64,000 nucleotides of DNA from Zobellella iuensis (GCF_016746085.1 NZ_JAERTZ010000032.1:105249-169248); one strand, 5' to 3'; counted from the first letter of the stretch, positions 29,113 to 38,162 are shown. Notes: generated by a model not told the origin, from the letters alone. Translations and numbers: made by a program.

Positions 29113-30369
29113 ATGGAAACGCTGAAAGAAACCATCGGGACTGCCAAGATGCCGGTGCCGTCGAGCCTGATCAAGCAATGGTCCATCTCCGTCGTGCTGA
29201 TGGTGTGCGTGGTGCTGGCCTTTTTCGACAAGATCAGCATCGCCGTGCTGTTCTCGGACCCCGTCTTCCAGGACGCCATGGGCATAGGCGCCGATAAGAC
29301 CCGGCTCGGCTGGCTGATGACCAGCTTCCTGCTGGCCTACGGCTTTTCCTCCATCTTTCTGAGCGTTGTCGGCGATCTCATCAATCCGCGCACCTGCCTG
29401 CTGGTGAGCGTGGCCTCCTGGGGCGTGCTGATGGCGCTGATGGGCCTGGCCACCAGCTACGAACAGCTGCTGGCGTTGCGGGTGCTGCTCGGCATCGCCG
29501 AAGGCCCGCTGTTCGCCCTGGCCTACAGCATCGTCAAGCAGTGCTACAGCGCCGGCCAGCAGGCCCGGGCCAGCACCATGTTCCTGCTCGGCACCCCCAT
29601 CGGCGCCGCGCTCGGTTTCCCCATCACCGCCTTTATCCTCAACCTGTACGGCTGGCAGATGACCTTCTTCGTGATGGCGGCGCTGACCCTGGTGACCCTG
29701 GCGGTGGTGTACTTCGGGCTCAAGGGGGTGCAGCTTCGCGCCGAGGCGCAACTGTCCGGCCCCCGGAAGCGGATGAGCTGGCAGCAGCACCTGCGCAACA
29801 GCCGGCAGCTGTTCGCCACCCCGGCGTTCTGGGCCCTGTGCCTGTTCAATGTCGCCCTGCTCACCTACCTCTGGGGCCTGAACGGCTGGCTGCCGAGCTA
29901 CCTGATCGAGGAAAAGGGGGTGGAGCTCAAGTCCTTCGGCGCCCTGTCGTCGCTGCCCTTCATCGCCATGCTGGCGGGGGAGATCGCCGGCGCCTTCCTG
30001 TCGGACAAGACCGGCAAGCGCGCGGCCCAGGTGTTCGGCGGCCTGCTGATCGCCGGCCTGTCCCTCTACCTGGTGCTGCAGCTGGAAGACGCGGTGCTGG
30101 CCATCCTCGCCATGTCGGTCAGCGCCATGAGCTGGGGCTTCGGGGTGTCGTCGGTGTTCGCCCTGCTGGCGCGCATCACCCCGGCCGAGGTGAGCGCCAC
30201 CGCCGGCGGCATCTTCAACGGCTTCGGCAACTTCGCCGGCGCCGCCGCCCCGGTACTGATGGGCTACATAGTGACCCGCACCGGCGACTTCAACCTGGGG
30301 CTGCTGTTCCTGGTCTGGGTGGCGGTGATCGGCTCCCTGGTGCTGCTGCCCCTGATCAAAAAATACTGA
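29113..30369 (+). CDS. MFS transporter, anion:cation symporter type
   Basis: 418 residues, about 12 membrane segments. FFDKISIAVLF in the first helix, GWLMTSFLLAYGFSS, and LRVLLGIAEGPLFALAYSIV are typical of the ACS family (aromatic acid and sugar-acid carriers). The soluble middle loop is near residues 205-230. Being inside the ring-hydroxylation operon, it probably imports the aromatic substrate or a related acid, giving the locus a second uptake route beside the TTT system. The ribosome site is weak. Confidence 0.92.
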   Translation: METLKETIGTAKMPVPSSLIKQWSISVVLMVCVVLAFFDKISIAVLFSDPVFQDAMGIGADKTRLGWLMTSFLLAYGFSSIFLSVVGDLINPRTCLLVSVASWGVLMALMGLATSYEQLLALRVLLGIAEGPLFALAYSIVKQCYSAGQQARASTMFLLGTPIGAALGFPITAFILNLYGWQMTFFVMAALTLVTLAVVYFGLKGVQLRAEAQLSGPRKRMSWQQHLRNSRQLFATPAFWALCLFNVALLTYLWGLNGWLPSYLIEEKGVELKSFGALSSLPFIAMLAGEIAGAFLSDKTGKRAAQVFGGLLIAGLSLYLVLQLEDAVLAILAMSVSAMSWGFGVSSVFALLARITPAEVSATAGGIFNGFGNFAGAAAPVLMGYIVTRTGDFNLGLLFLVWVAVIGSLVLLPLIKKY

Positions 30370-30457
30370 TTCAACCCACTGTTTGCTTGATTCCGCCGGC
30401 GCGGAAGGGTCACCCCTTGCCCGCGGATGGCGTAACACCACCGAAAGAGGAAATAAG

Positions 30458-30979
30458 ATGAACGCGAAATTCGATACCTGGAACAAGCCCGCCGACAAGA
30501 GCCTGGGAGAATGGCTGGACAGCCGCATCGCCCGCTTCAGCACCCGTCGTTACGACTTCGAGGCGCTGAAGTTCCAGGCCGATTACGATCCCAAGTACCG
30601 CCGCGCCCAGATGCGCTACATGGGCACCGGCGCCACCGGGGTGCAGAACGACAGCAATACCGTGCCCTCCGAGCACTTCACCTTCTCCACCATGGTGCTG
30701 CCGGCCCAGTGCGAAGGCCCGTTGCACGTGCACCACGACGTGGAGGAGGTGTTCTTCATGCTGCGCGGCGCCATCACCCTGTTCGTGGAGCATGAAGGGG
30801 AGAAGTTCGAAACCCGGCTGGGCGAGCGGGATCTGATCTCCATCCCGCCCGGCATCTACCGCGGCCTGTTCAACCACGGCGAGGAAGACGCCCTGATGTG
30901 CGTGATGCTGGGGGCCAACAAGCCGACCATTCCGACCTATCCGGAAGATCACCCCCTGTCCAAGATCAAGCGGGCCTGA
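30458..30979 (+). CDS. Cupin-domain protein
   Basis: 173 residues, one cupin barrel. PLHVHHDVEEVFFMLRGAI carries the HxH and glutamate metal-ligand pattern, and ISIPPGIYRGLFNHG the second motif. AAAGAGGA precedes the ATG. It could be a small isomerase or dioxygenase for a pathway intermediate, or a binding protein. The start codon of the hydrolase gene follows its stop after two bases. No better assignment is possible. Confidence 0.88.
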   Translation: MNAKFDTWNKPADKSLGEWLDSRIARFSTRRYDFEALKFQADYDPKYRRAQMRYMGTGATGVQNDSNTVPSEHFTFSTMVLPAQCEGPLHVHHDVEEVFFMLRGAITLFVEHEGEKFETRLGERDLISIPPGIYRGLFNHGEEDALMCVMLGANKPTIPTYPEDHPLSKIKRA

Positions 30980-30981
30980 CC

Positions 30982-31830
30982 ATGAGCGCCCTGGTCAACA
31001 GCCTGTCCCGCTTCCCGCTGCGCCACCTCGACCTCGGCGGCCGCCGGCAGGCCTACCGCTGCGCCGGCCGGGGCCCGGCCCTGGTGCTGCTGCACGGCAT
31101 CAGCTCCGGCTCCGGCTCCTGGGTCGGCCAGCTGGAGCCACTGGCCCGGGACTTCACCCTGGTTGCCTGGGACGCCCCGGGCTATGGCCAGAGCGCGCCC
31201 CTGGCGACCGCCACCCCGTCGGCCCTGGACTACGCAGCCGCGCTGCACGAACTGGTGGTGGCGCTGGAGCTGGAGCGGCCGCTGCTGCTGGGCCACTCCC
31301 TGGGGGCGATGATCGGCGCCGCCTACGCCAGCCGCCATCCGGACGGGGTGCGCGGCCTGGTGCTGGCCAACCCGGCCCAGGGCTACGGCCGGGCCGATGC
31401 CGACACCCGCGAGCAGGTGTACCGCAAGCGCCCGGACATGCTGCGCAAACTGGGCCACCAGGGGCTGGCGGCGGCGCGCGGGCCTGTGCTCCTGTCCCAG
31501 CATGCCGGCCAGGACCAGCTGGATCTGGTGGCCCACGGCATGATGGGGCTGACCCTGGACGGCTTCGAGGCCGCTTCCTACCTGCTGGCCCATGACGATA
31601 TCCGCGATTACCTGGCGGACTATCCCGCGCCCATCGGCGTTATCTACGGCGAGGAAGACGTGATCACCCCGCCCGCCGGCGTCCTGGCGCTGGCCGCCGG
31701 GCACCCCGGGGTGGGCATCGAACCCCTGGCCGGGGCGGGCCACGCCAGTTATATCGACCAGCCCGACGCCTTCAACCGGGCCCTGTGCCGCCTGGCCGGG
31801 GCCTTACCGAATCGAGGAGTACAAGCATGA
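30982..31830 (+). CDS. Alpha/beta-hydrolase (meta-cleavage hydrolase type)
   Basis: 282 residues. The oxyanion region is LVLLHGISSGSGSW, the nucleophile elbow GHSLGAM, the acid in IGVIYGEEDVITPP and the histidine in GAGHASYIDQP: a complete Ser-Asp/Glu-His triad. The protein resembles MhpC/BphD hydrolases that cut C-C bonds in ring-cleavage products, which fits the extradiol dioxygenase upstream. It overlaps the next SDR start by four bases (ATGA). Confidence 0.9.
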   Translation: MSALVNSLSRFPLRHLDLGGRRQAYRCAGRGPALVLLHGISSGSGSWVGQLEPLARDFTLVAWDAPGYGQSAPLATATPSALDYAAALHELVVALELERPLLLGHSLGAMIGAAYASRHPDGVRGLVLANPAQGYGRADADTREQVYRKRPDMLRKLGHQGLAAARGPVLLSQHAGQDQLDLVAHGMMGLTLDGFEAASYLLAHDDIRDYLADYPAPIGVIYGEEDVITPPAGVLALAAGHPGVGIEPLAGAGHASYIDQPDAFNRALCRLAGALPNRGVQA

Positions 31831-32621
31831 GTTTCAAGCTGCAAGGCAAGGTGGCGGTGGTCACCGGCGGTTCGTCCGGCATCGGGCTGGAGACGGTCCG
31901 GCTGCTGCTGGCGGAAGGCGCCCGGGTGGCCTGGTGCGGCCGCAACCCCGAGCGGCTGGCCGCCTCCCTGGAAGAGATGCGCGCCGCCTTTCCCGGGGCC
32001 GAGTGCCTGACCCGGCCCTGCAACGTGCTGGACAAGGCCGAGGTGGCCGCCTTCGCCGCCGCGGTGGAGGCCCGCTTCGGCGGTGCCGACCTGCTGATCA
32101 ACAACGCCGGCCAGGGCCGGGTGTCGAACTTCGAGCAGACCGAGGATGAAGACTGGATAGCCGAGACCCGGCTCAAGACCTTCAGCGTGCTCCACCCGAT
32201 CCGCGCCTTCCTGCCCCAGCTGGAGCGCTCGGACTGCCCATCCATCACCAACGTCAACTCGCTGCTGGCGCTGCAGCCGGAGCCGCACATGATCGCCACC
32301 TCGGCGGCGCGGGCGGCGCTGCTCAACCTGACCCACTCCCTGGCCCACGAGTTTTCCGCCCGGGGCATCCGGGTCAACTCCATCCTGCTCGGCATGGTGG
32401 AGTCGGATCAGTGGCGCCGCCGTTTCGCCGAGCGCGGCGACCGGGACCAGGACTGGGACGGCTGGACCGGGGCCATCGCCGAGCGCCGGGGCATCCCCAT
32501 GGGCCGGCTGGGCAAGCCGGAAGAGCCGGCCCGGGCCCTGGTGTTCCTGGCCTCGCCGCTGGCGTCCTATACCACCGGCGCCGCCCTGGACGTGTCCGGC
32601 GGCTTCAACAAGCACCTGTAG
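31827..32621 (+). CDS. SDR-family protein with altered catalytic residues
   Basis: 264 residues. The Rossmann motif VAVVTGGSSGIGLETVR and NAG motif LLINNAGQGRV are normal. However, aligning on the conserved serine (NVNSLLAL) and the AALLNLTHSLAHE helix puts TSAAR where classical SDRs have Y-x-x-x-K: the catalytic Tyr is Thr and the Lys is Arg. It may use another mechanism, bind NAD without classical catalysis, or have a specialised substrate. The next gene is the aspartate dehydrogenase-like gene, and the two may act together. Confidence 0.9.
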   Translation: MSFKLQGKVAVVTGGSSGIGLETVRLLLAEGARVAWCGRNPERLAASLEEMRAAFPGAECLTRPCNVLDKAEVAAFAAAVEARFGGADLLINNAGQGRVSNFEQTEDEDWIAETRLKTFSVLHPIRAFLPQLERSDCPSITNVNSLLALQPEPHMIATSAARAALLNLTHSLAHEFSARGIRVNSILLGMVESDQWRRRFAERGDRDQDWDGWTGAIAERRGIPMGRLGKPEEPARALVFLASPLASYTTGAALDVSGGFNKHL

Positions 32622-32629
32622 GAGGGGCG

Positions 32630-33421
32630 ATGAAACAGCTGATGATGATCGGGTTCGGCGCCATGGCGCGGGAAGTGCTGGCGCTGCTGCCGGCGGAGCT
32701 GAGCCTGAAATGGCTGCTGGTGCCGGCGGCCCGGGTGGCCGAGGCGCAGGCCGAACTGGGCCCGGCGGTGACCGTGCTGAGCCGGGTGGAGGACTGCGCC
32801 GCCACCCCGGATCTGGTGGTGGAGTGCGCCGGCCAGGCGGCGGTGCGCGAACACGGCAGCGCCGTGCTGGCCCGGGGCTGGACCCTGGGGCTGATCTCGG
32901 TCGGCGCCCTGGCCGACGAGGCCCTGGCCCGGGATCTGCGCCTGGCCGCCGGCCAGGGCGGGGGCCGCATCCTGGCCCTGGCCGGGGCCATCGCCGGCAT
33001 CGACGGCCTGGCCGCCGCCCGGGAAGGGGGGCTGGAGTCGGTCACCTACCAGGGCCGCAAGAGTCCCCAGAGCTGGCGCGGCAGCCCGGCGGAAACCCTG
33101 GTGGATCTGGACGGCGTCACCGAGCCGACGGTGTTCTTCAGCGGCACGGCGCGGGAGGCGGCGCGGCTGTTCCCGGCCAACGCCAACGTGGCGGCCACCA
33201 TCGCCCTGGCCGGGCTCGGCATGGACGAGACCCGGGTCGAACTGGTGGTGGATCCGGACAGCCGGCGCAACCAGCACCGCATCCGGGCCAGCGGCCGCTT
33301 CGGCGAGCTGGACATCGCCCTGAGCGGCTTGCCGCTGGCCGCCAATCCCAAAACCTCCACCCTGGCGGCACTGAGCGTGGTGCGCGCCTGCCGGCAGTGC
33401 ACGGATCCCCTGGTTATTTAA
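32630..33421 (+). CDS. L-aspartate dehydrogenase-like protein (NadX family)
   Basis: 263 residues. The N-terminal nucleotide fold starts MIGFGAMAREVLALLP. The C-terminal domain has FPANANVAATIALAGLG and DPDSRRNQHRIRASG, with the histidine expected in the active site of aspartate dehydrogenases. GGAGGGG precedes the ATG. True NadX makes iminoaspartate for NAD synthesis, but no nadA or nadC is near. Here the gene lies in a catabolic operon, so it may aminate, deaminate or reduce another substrate. That would suit a nitrogen-containing substrate. Confidence 0.88.
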   Translation: MKQLMMIGFGAMAREVLALLPAELSLKWLLVPAARVAEAQAELGPAVTVLSRVEDCAATPDLVVECAGQAAVREHGSAVLARGWTLGLISVGALADEALARDLRLAAGQGGGRILALAGAIAGIDGLAAAREGGLESVTYQGRKSPQSWRGSPAETLVDLDGVTEPTVFFSGTAREAARLFPANANVAATIALAGLGMDETRVELVVDPDSRRNQHRIRASGRFGELDIALSGLPLAANPKTSTLAALSVVRACRQCTDPLVI

Positions 33422-33432
33422 GGAGTCATATC

Positions 33433-34899
33433 ATGGTTAGACCCATTTTTATCGGCGGCGAATGGCGCCAGGGCCGGGGCCCGGTGAGCATCAGCCATTT
33501 CCCGGCGGACGGCAGCGTCAACGCCGAGGTCAGCACCGCCAGCGTCGAGGACGTGGAAGAGGCGGTGCAGGCCGCCGAGCGCGCCTGGCGCCATCCGTCC
33601 TGGCGCCAGGCCCTGCCGCACCAGCGCGCCGCCGTGCTGTACCGGGTGGCGGATCTGATCGAGCAGCGCAGCGAACAGCTGGCCGCCCTGCAGACCCGGG
33701 ACAACGGCAAGCCGCTGGCGGAAACCCGGGCCCTGGTGGCCAGCGCCGCCGGCACCGCCCGCTACTTCGCCGCCGCCTGCGAGACCCTGGACGAACAGCT
33801 CAATACCCCGCGCGCCCCGGATTTCATGACCCTGAGCGTGCATGAGCCTATCGGCGTGGTGGCCGCCATCACCCCCTGGAACTCGCCCATCGCCAGCGAG
33901 ATGCAGAAAATCGCCCCGGCCCTGGCCGGCGGCAACGCCGTGCTGCTCAAGCCCGCCGATGCCACCCCGCTGGCGGCGCTGGAGCTGGCCAAGCTGTTCG
34001 AGGAGGCCGGCCTGCCCAAGGGGCTGCTGAGCATACTGCCCGGACGCGGCTCCGTGGTGGGCGAGGTCCTGGCCCGCCACCCCCTGGTGCGCAAGATCTC
34101 CTTCACCGGCGGCACCAACACCGGCCGCCGCCTGGCCCACGTGGCGGCGGACAAGCTGATCCCCACCTCGCTGGAGCTGGGCGGCAAGTCGCCCACCCTG
34201 GTGCTGGCGGACGCGGACCTCGAGCTGGCCGCCAGGGGCGTGGTCTACGGCATCTTCAGCTCCGCCGGCCAGGCCTGCATCGCCGGCTCCCGGCTGTTCG
34301 TGCACAGCAGCCTCTACGAGCGCTTCCTCAGCCGGTTGCTGAGCCTGACCCGGGAGCTGCGGGTCGGCCATCCGGAGCGGCCCGGCATTCACATGGGGCC
34401 GCTCATCAACGAGGCCCACCTACAGTCGGTGGCCGACTACGTGGCCCTGGCCAGGGCCGAGGGCGGCCGGGTGCTGTGCGGCGGCGAACGGCTGACCGAG
34501 GGCGAGCTGGCCGGGGGCTGCTTCTATCCGCCCACCATCATCGCCGGCCTGGCCAACAGCGCCCGGGTGTGCCAGGAGGAAATCTTTGGCCCGGTGCTGG
34601 TGGTGATGAGTTTCGACGACGAAGAGCAACTGGTGGCCGAGGCCAACGACAGCGTGTTCGGCCTGGCCGCCGGCATCTGGAGCGAGGACTTCCGCCGGGC
34701 CTGGCGCCTGGCGCGCCGGCTCGAGACCGGCACCGTCTGGATCAATACCTACAAGAAATTTTCGGTTTCCGCCCCCTTCGGCGGTTTCAAGGAAAGCGGC
34801 CTCGGCCGGGAAAAAGGCCGCCAGGGCGTGCTCGCTTACATGCAGCAGAAGAGCATCTACGTGGGCCTGAGTGACCAACCCAACCCCTGGTGCTGCTAA
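33433..34899 (+). CDS. NAD(P)-dependent aldehyde dehydrogenase
   Basis: 488 residues. Conserved blocks are ITPWNSPIASEMQKIAPALA, KISFTGGTNTGRR, the catalytic glutamate in LELGGKSP, the catalytic cysteine in SSAGQACIAGSR, and EEIFGPVLVVMSF. It would oxidise an aldehyde released by ring cleavage to an acid. A ribosome site AGGAG lies a few bases upstream, and the gene is 11 bases after the aspartate dehydrogenase-like gene. Confidence 0.94.
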   Translation: MVRPIFIGGEWRQGRGPVSISHFPADGSVNAEVSTASVEDVEEAVQAAERAWRHPSWRQALPHQRAAVLYRVADLIEQRSEQLAALQTRDNGKPLAETRALVASAAGTARYFAAACETLDEQLNTPRAPDFMTLSVHEPIGVVAAITPWNSPIASEMQKIAPALAGGNAVLLKPADATPLAALELAKLFEEAGLPKGLLSILPGRGSVVGEVLARHPLVRKISFTGGTNTGRRLAHVAADKLIPTSLELGGKSPTLVLADADLELAARGVVYGIFSSAGQACIAGSRLFVHSSLYERFLSRLLSLTRELRVGHPERPGIHMGPLINEAHLQSVADYVALARAEGGRVLCGGERLTEGELAGGCFYPPTIIAGLANSARVCQEEIFGPVLVVMSFDDEEQLVAEANDSVFGLAAGIWSEDFRRAWRLARRLETGTVWINTYKKFSVSAPFGGFKESGLGREKGRQGVLAYMQQKSIYVGLSDQPNPWCC

Positions 34900-34936
34900 G
34901 CCCGGGCTAACGACTGAACAGAACAAGGACAGCATC

Positions 34937-36577
34937 ATGAGCAACAGAGTCAATGTGGGCGAAGCCATCGCCCGGGTACTGGAAGCCCACGGCGTGAACA
35001 GCGTCTACGGGGTCATCTCCATCCACAACCTGCCCATCGCCGACGCCATCGGCCGGCGCGAGCGGATCCGTTTCGTGGCCGCCCGGGGCGAAGCCGGCGC
35101 CGTGACCATGGCCGACGCCCACGGCCGCTTCTCCGGCCTGGGCGTGGCCATCACCAGCACCGGCGCCGGCGCCGGCAACGCGGTGGGCGCCCTGCTGGAG
35201 GCGCTGAACGCCGCCAGCCCGCTTATTCACCTCACCGGCCAGGTGGAGCGGGAATACCTGGATCGGGACGCCAGCTTTATCCACGAAACCCGGGACCAGC
35301 TGACCTTCCTCAAGGCCAGCAGCAAGGCGGCCTTCCGCATCACCAGCCCGGAGCAGGCGGTGGGCGTGCTGCGCGAGGCGATCCGCGTGGCCACCACCGT
35401 GCCCATGGGGCCGGTGAGTGTGGAGCTGCCCATCGACGTGCAGGCGGCGGAGATCAGCCTGCCTGCCGAGCTGGGTCCGGTGCGTCCCCTGGCCGTGCCG
35501 GCGCCGGCACAGGCGGAGCTGGCCGCCCTGGCGGCGGCGCTGCAGGCGGCCAGGCGCCCGCTGCTGTGGGTGGGCGGCGGCGCCCTGCACTGCAGCGAGG
35601 AAGTGGCGGCGCTGGCGGATCTGGGGGTGGCGGTGATCTCCTCCACCCATGGCCGCGGCATCCTGCCCGATGCCCACCCGCGCAGCCTGGGCGCCTTCCA
35701 CAACTCGGCGGCGGTCGAGGCGCTGATGGCCGAGTGCGACCTGGCGCTGGTGGTGGGCTCGCGCCTGCGCAGCAACGAGACCCGCACCTATTCCCTGGTC
35801 CTGCCGCGCCCCCTGTACCAGGTGGACGCCAACCCGGCGGCGGCCCAGCGCAACTACCCGGTGGACCATTTCGTGTGCGGCGACGCCAAGGCGGTGCTGG
35901 CCGCCCTGGTGGCGGCGCTGCAGGGGCAGGCCAAGGCCAACCCCGAGTTCGACCGGGCCATCACCGAGGCGAAAGCGGCGGCGGTGGCGGCGCTCACCGA
36001 GCAGCTCGGCCCCTATGCCACCCTCTGCGGCCAGCTGCGGGCGGCGCTGCCCGATGACGGCATCCTGGTGCGCGACATCACCATGTCCGGCAGCACCTGG
36101 GGCAGCCGGCTGTTCCCCATCCAGGCGCCCAACACCAATATCCACTCCCTGGCCGGCGCCATCGGCATGGGCCTGGCCATGGCCATCGGCGCCGCCGTGG
36201 CCAACCCGGAGCGCAAGGTGGTGGGCCTGGTGGGCGACGGCGGCCTGATGCTGGGGGTGGGCGAGCTGGCGACCATGGTGCAGGAGCAGACCAACCTGGT
36301 GCTGCTGGTGATGAACGACGGCGGTTACGGGGTGATGCGCGGCATCCAGAACCAGTACTTCGGCGGCCGCCAGTACTTCAACCAGCTGCACACTCCCGAC
36401 TTCAAGGCCATGGGCGAGGCCGTGGGCCTGGCCAGCTGGAAGGCGGCCAGCCTGGCCGAATTCGAGCAGGCCATCGGCGGGGCCATGGCGGTGCAGGGCC
36501 CGGCCCTGGTGGAAGTGGAGATGAACGGCATAGGCCCGCTCAACTTCGCCGGCCCGCCCCAGAAGAAGCTGTACTGA
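34937..36577 (+). CDS. Thiamine diphosphate-dependent enzyme (acetolactate synthase-like)
   Basis: 546 residues, three domains. The N-terminal domain has the catalytic glutamate in AARGEAGAVTMADAHGR. The C-terminal ThDP site has GDGGLMLGVGELATMVQEQ ending in NDGGYG, a complete GDG...N motif. The start at 34937 follows an AAGGAC ribosome site. ThDP enzymes of this group include decarboxylases and carboligases, so it may decarboxylate a 2-keto acid late in the pathway. The family does not fix the substrate. It is the last gene of the operon before a 0.6-kb gap. Confidence 0.92.
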   Translation: MSNRVNVGEAIARVLEAHGVNSVYGVISIHNLPIADAIGRRERIRFVAARGEAGAVTMADAHGRFSGLGVAITSTGAGAGNAVGALLEALNAASPLIHLTGQVEREYLDRDASFIHETRDQLTFLKASSKAAFRITSPEQAVGVLREAIRVATTVPMGPVSVELPIDVQAAEISLPAELGPVRPLAVPAPAQAELAALAAALQAARRPLLWVGGGALHCSEEVAALADLGVAVISSTHGRGILPDAHPRSLGAFHNSAAVEALMAECDLALVVGSRLRSNETRTYSLVLPRPLYQVDANPAAAQRNYPVDHFVCGDAKAVLAALVAALQGQAKANPEFDRAITEAKAAAVAALTEQLGPYATLCGQLRAALPDDGILVRDITMSGSTWGSRLFPIQAPNTNIHSLAGAIGMGLAMAIGAAVANPERKVVGLVGDGGLMLGVGELATMVQEQTNLVLLVMNDGGYGVMRGIQNQYFGGRQYFNQLHTPDFKAMGEAVGLASWKAASLAEFEQAIGGAMAVQGPALVEVEMNGIGPLNFAGPPQKKLY

Positions 36578-36706
36578 GCGGGAGCCGGGGCCGACCGGGG
36601 AGGAAACGGAGCCGGGGAAGCATTGCGTCGGCTCCAGTCTGTGGAAAGCGTCTCTGGAAGCTGAGCACGATCTTTGCGGGTGTTGGCTGTTACCACCCGG
36701 CGAAGA

Positions 36707-36808
36707 GGCAACAGGGCCACCTCCACCGACACGCTGCAAGTACATCCATGTAGGCTCGCACATGCCGTCCATGGCATGTGACGGTCGGTGGAGGTAATCC
36801 CCGTTGCC
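36707..36808. repeat. Structured intergenic repeat, copy 1 (three-way junction)
   Basis: Outer stems GGCAACAGGG / CCCCGTTGCC (one mismatch) and ACCTCCACCGAC / GTCGGTGGAGGT (perfect, 36719-36730 with 36784-36795) enclose two hairpins: TACAT-CC-ATGTA (36741-36752) and CACATGCC-6-GGCATGTG (36759-36780). A second copy is at 62482-62579. Confidence 0.8.
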
Positions 36809-37033
36809 CCTGCCAAGCATTGACGCCGTCTGAAGGTAACGCATCAGACGACACTGCCGCCTCTTCACCGGATCGTAACGGCCAGGCTTTGCAACCTTCA
36901 TAAACAGGTGCCTGGGCACGCTGCGGCCCCGTCGTGCCCGCCGTTCTGGCGTTGCCGGCCGGCTTGCTTTTTACCGCTTGCGCAGGGCCGGGATCCGGTC
37001 GAATGGGTGTTAAAAAATTGTTTCAATTTTGAT

Positions 37034-37063
37034 TTGACAGGGGGAAACAAAGCGTTTTAGAGT
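37034..37063 (+). promoter_or_regulatory. Promoter of the TTT operon
   Basis: TTGACA at 37034-37039 and TAGAGT at 37058-37063 are separated by 18 bases. As at the oxygenase promoter, the palindrome pair begins just after the -10 element. Confidence 0.5.
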
Positions 37064-37068
37064 TCGCC

Positions 37069-37103
37069 TTGTCACATAAGAAACATTGTTTTGTATGTAA
37101 AAC
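37069..37103. promoter_or_regulatory. Paired 16-bp operator-like palindromes at the TTT promoter
   Basis: GTTTTGTATGTAAAAC at 37088-37103 matches the site at 24409-24424 in 14 of 16 positions. A weaker relative, TTGTCACATAAGAAAC, is 19 bases upstream at 37069-37084 (11 of 16 matches to the 24428 site). Spacing and placement after the -10 element repeat the layout at 24409-24443. Confidence 0.6.
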
Positions 37104-37176
37104 ATTATGCCGGGGGCCGTTGGCACCCGGTGTCCTCGGATTCAACGGCACTTTTCAGGGTGCCAAGGAGAGCAAA

Positions 37177-38157
37177 ATGGAATTGACTCGCAGACGCTTT
37201 ATCGGTGCGGCCATGGCCGCCGCCGCCCTGCTGGCCGGGGGCGTGCAGGCCGACGGCTATCCCAGCAAGCCGGTGTCCATCGTGGTGTCCTACCCGCCCG
37301 GCGGCGACGTGGACGCCATCGCGCGGCTGTTCGCCGACAAGCTCACCGGCCGCCTGGGGCAGCCGGTGATCGTGGAGAACCGCCCCGGGGCGGCGGGCAC
37401 CATCGGCAACAGCTATGTCAGCCGGGCCAGGGCCGACGGCCACACCCTGCTGTTCACCCCCAACACCTTCACCACGGCGCCCCTGGTGATGGCCCTGCCC
37501 AAGGAATCCCGCTACGACATACTCAACGGCTTCGAGCCGGTGATCCTGGCCAGCAAGCAGTCGGTGCTGCTGGTGGCCAATCCCAAGTCCGGCATCAGCA
37601 GCGTGGCCGACCTGGTCAGCCAGTCCCGCGACGGCAAGCGCCTCAACTACGCCAGCCCCGGTGCCGGCTCGCCCATGCATATCGCCGCCGAGTGGCTCAA
37701 CAGCGCCGCCGACATCAAGGTGCTGCACATCCCCTACCGGGGCATCGGGCCCATCATCCCGGATCTGCTCGCCGGCCATGTGGACCTGGGTTACGTGGTC
37801 TACGGCCCCGTGGCCCAGCTGATCGAGTCGGGCCAGCTGGTGCCGGTGGCGGTGACCGATCCGGAACGCTCGCCGGTGTTGCCGGAGCTGGCCACCGTGG
37901 CCGAACAGGGCTACGACCAGGTGCGGCTCGGCGCCTGGCACGGGCTGATGGCGCCGAAAGGCACTCCCGACGAGGTGATCCGCCTGCTCAACCAGCACCT
38001 GAACGAGATACTGCAACTGCCCGAGGTGGCGGAGCAGCTGGCGAGCTTCGGCGCCGTGCCGGTGGGCGGCGAGCCACAAGCCCTGGGCGCCATCAACGCG
38101 GACGATCATGCCCGGCTGTCGGCCCTGATCGAGCAGCTCGACATCCGGGGCAGCTAA
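37177..38157 (+). CDS. TTT transporter periplasmic binding protein (TctC family)
   Basis: 326 residues. The N-terminus MELTRRRFIGAAMAAAALLA has a twin-arginine motif (RRRFIG), suggesting Tat export, followed by cleavage near VQADGYP. Family features are PVSIVVSYPPGGDVDAIAR, GQPVIVENRPGAAG and LRRTHYP-like IPYRGIGPIIPDLLAGHVD. AAGGAG precedes the ATG. It is the ligand-catching part of a tripartite tricarboxylate-type transporter, but such proteins also bind aromatic acids and other carboxylates. Regulatory sites link it to the oxygenase operon, so an aromatic acid is a reasonable guess. Confidence 0.93.
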   Translation: MELTRRRFIGAAMAAAALLAGGVQADGYPSKPVSIVVSYPPGGDVDAIARLFADKLTGRLGQPVIVENRPGAAGTIGNSYVSRARADGHTLLFTPNTFTTAPLVMALPKESRYDILNGFEPVILASKQSVLLVANPKSGISSVADLVSQSRDGKRLNYASPGAGSPMHIAAEWLNSAADIKVLHIPYRGIGPIIPDLLAGHVDLGYVVYGPVAQLIESGQLVPVAVTDPERSPVLPELATVAEQGYDQVRLGAWHGLMAPKGTPDEVIRLLNQHLNEILQLPEVAEQLASFGAVPVGGEPQALGAINADDHARLSALIEQLDIRGS

Positions 38158-38162
38158 AGCTG

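Larger units (their letters stand above)
36578..37176. other. Gap between the oxygenase operon and the TTT operon
   Basis: No gene is supported. It holds the structured repeat at 36707-36808, the promoter at 37034-37063 and the paired palindromes at 37069-37103, followed by about 70 bases of leader. No clear rho-independent terminator for the upstream operon was found. Confidence 0.6.
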
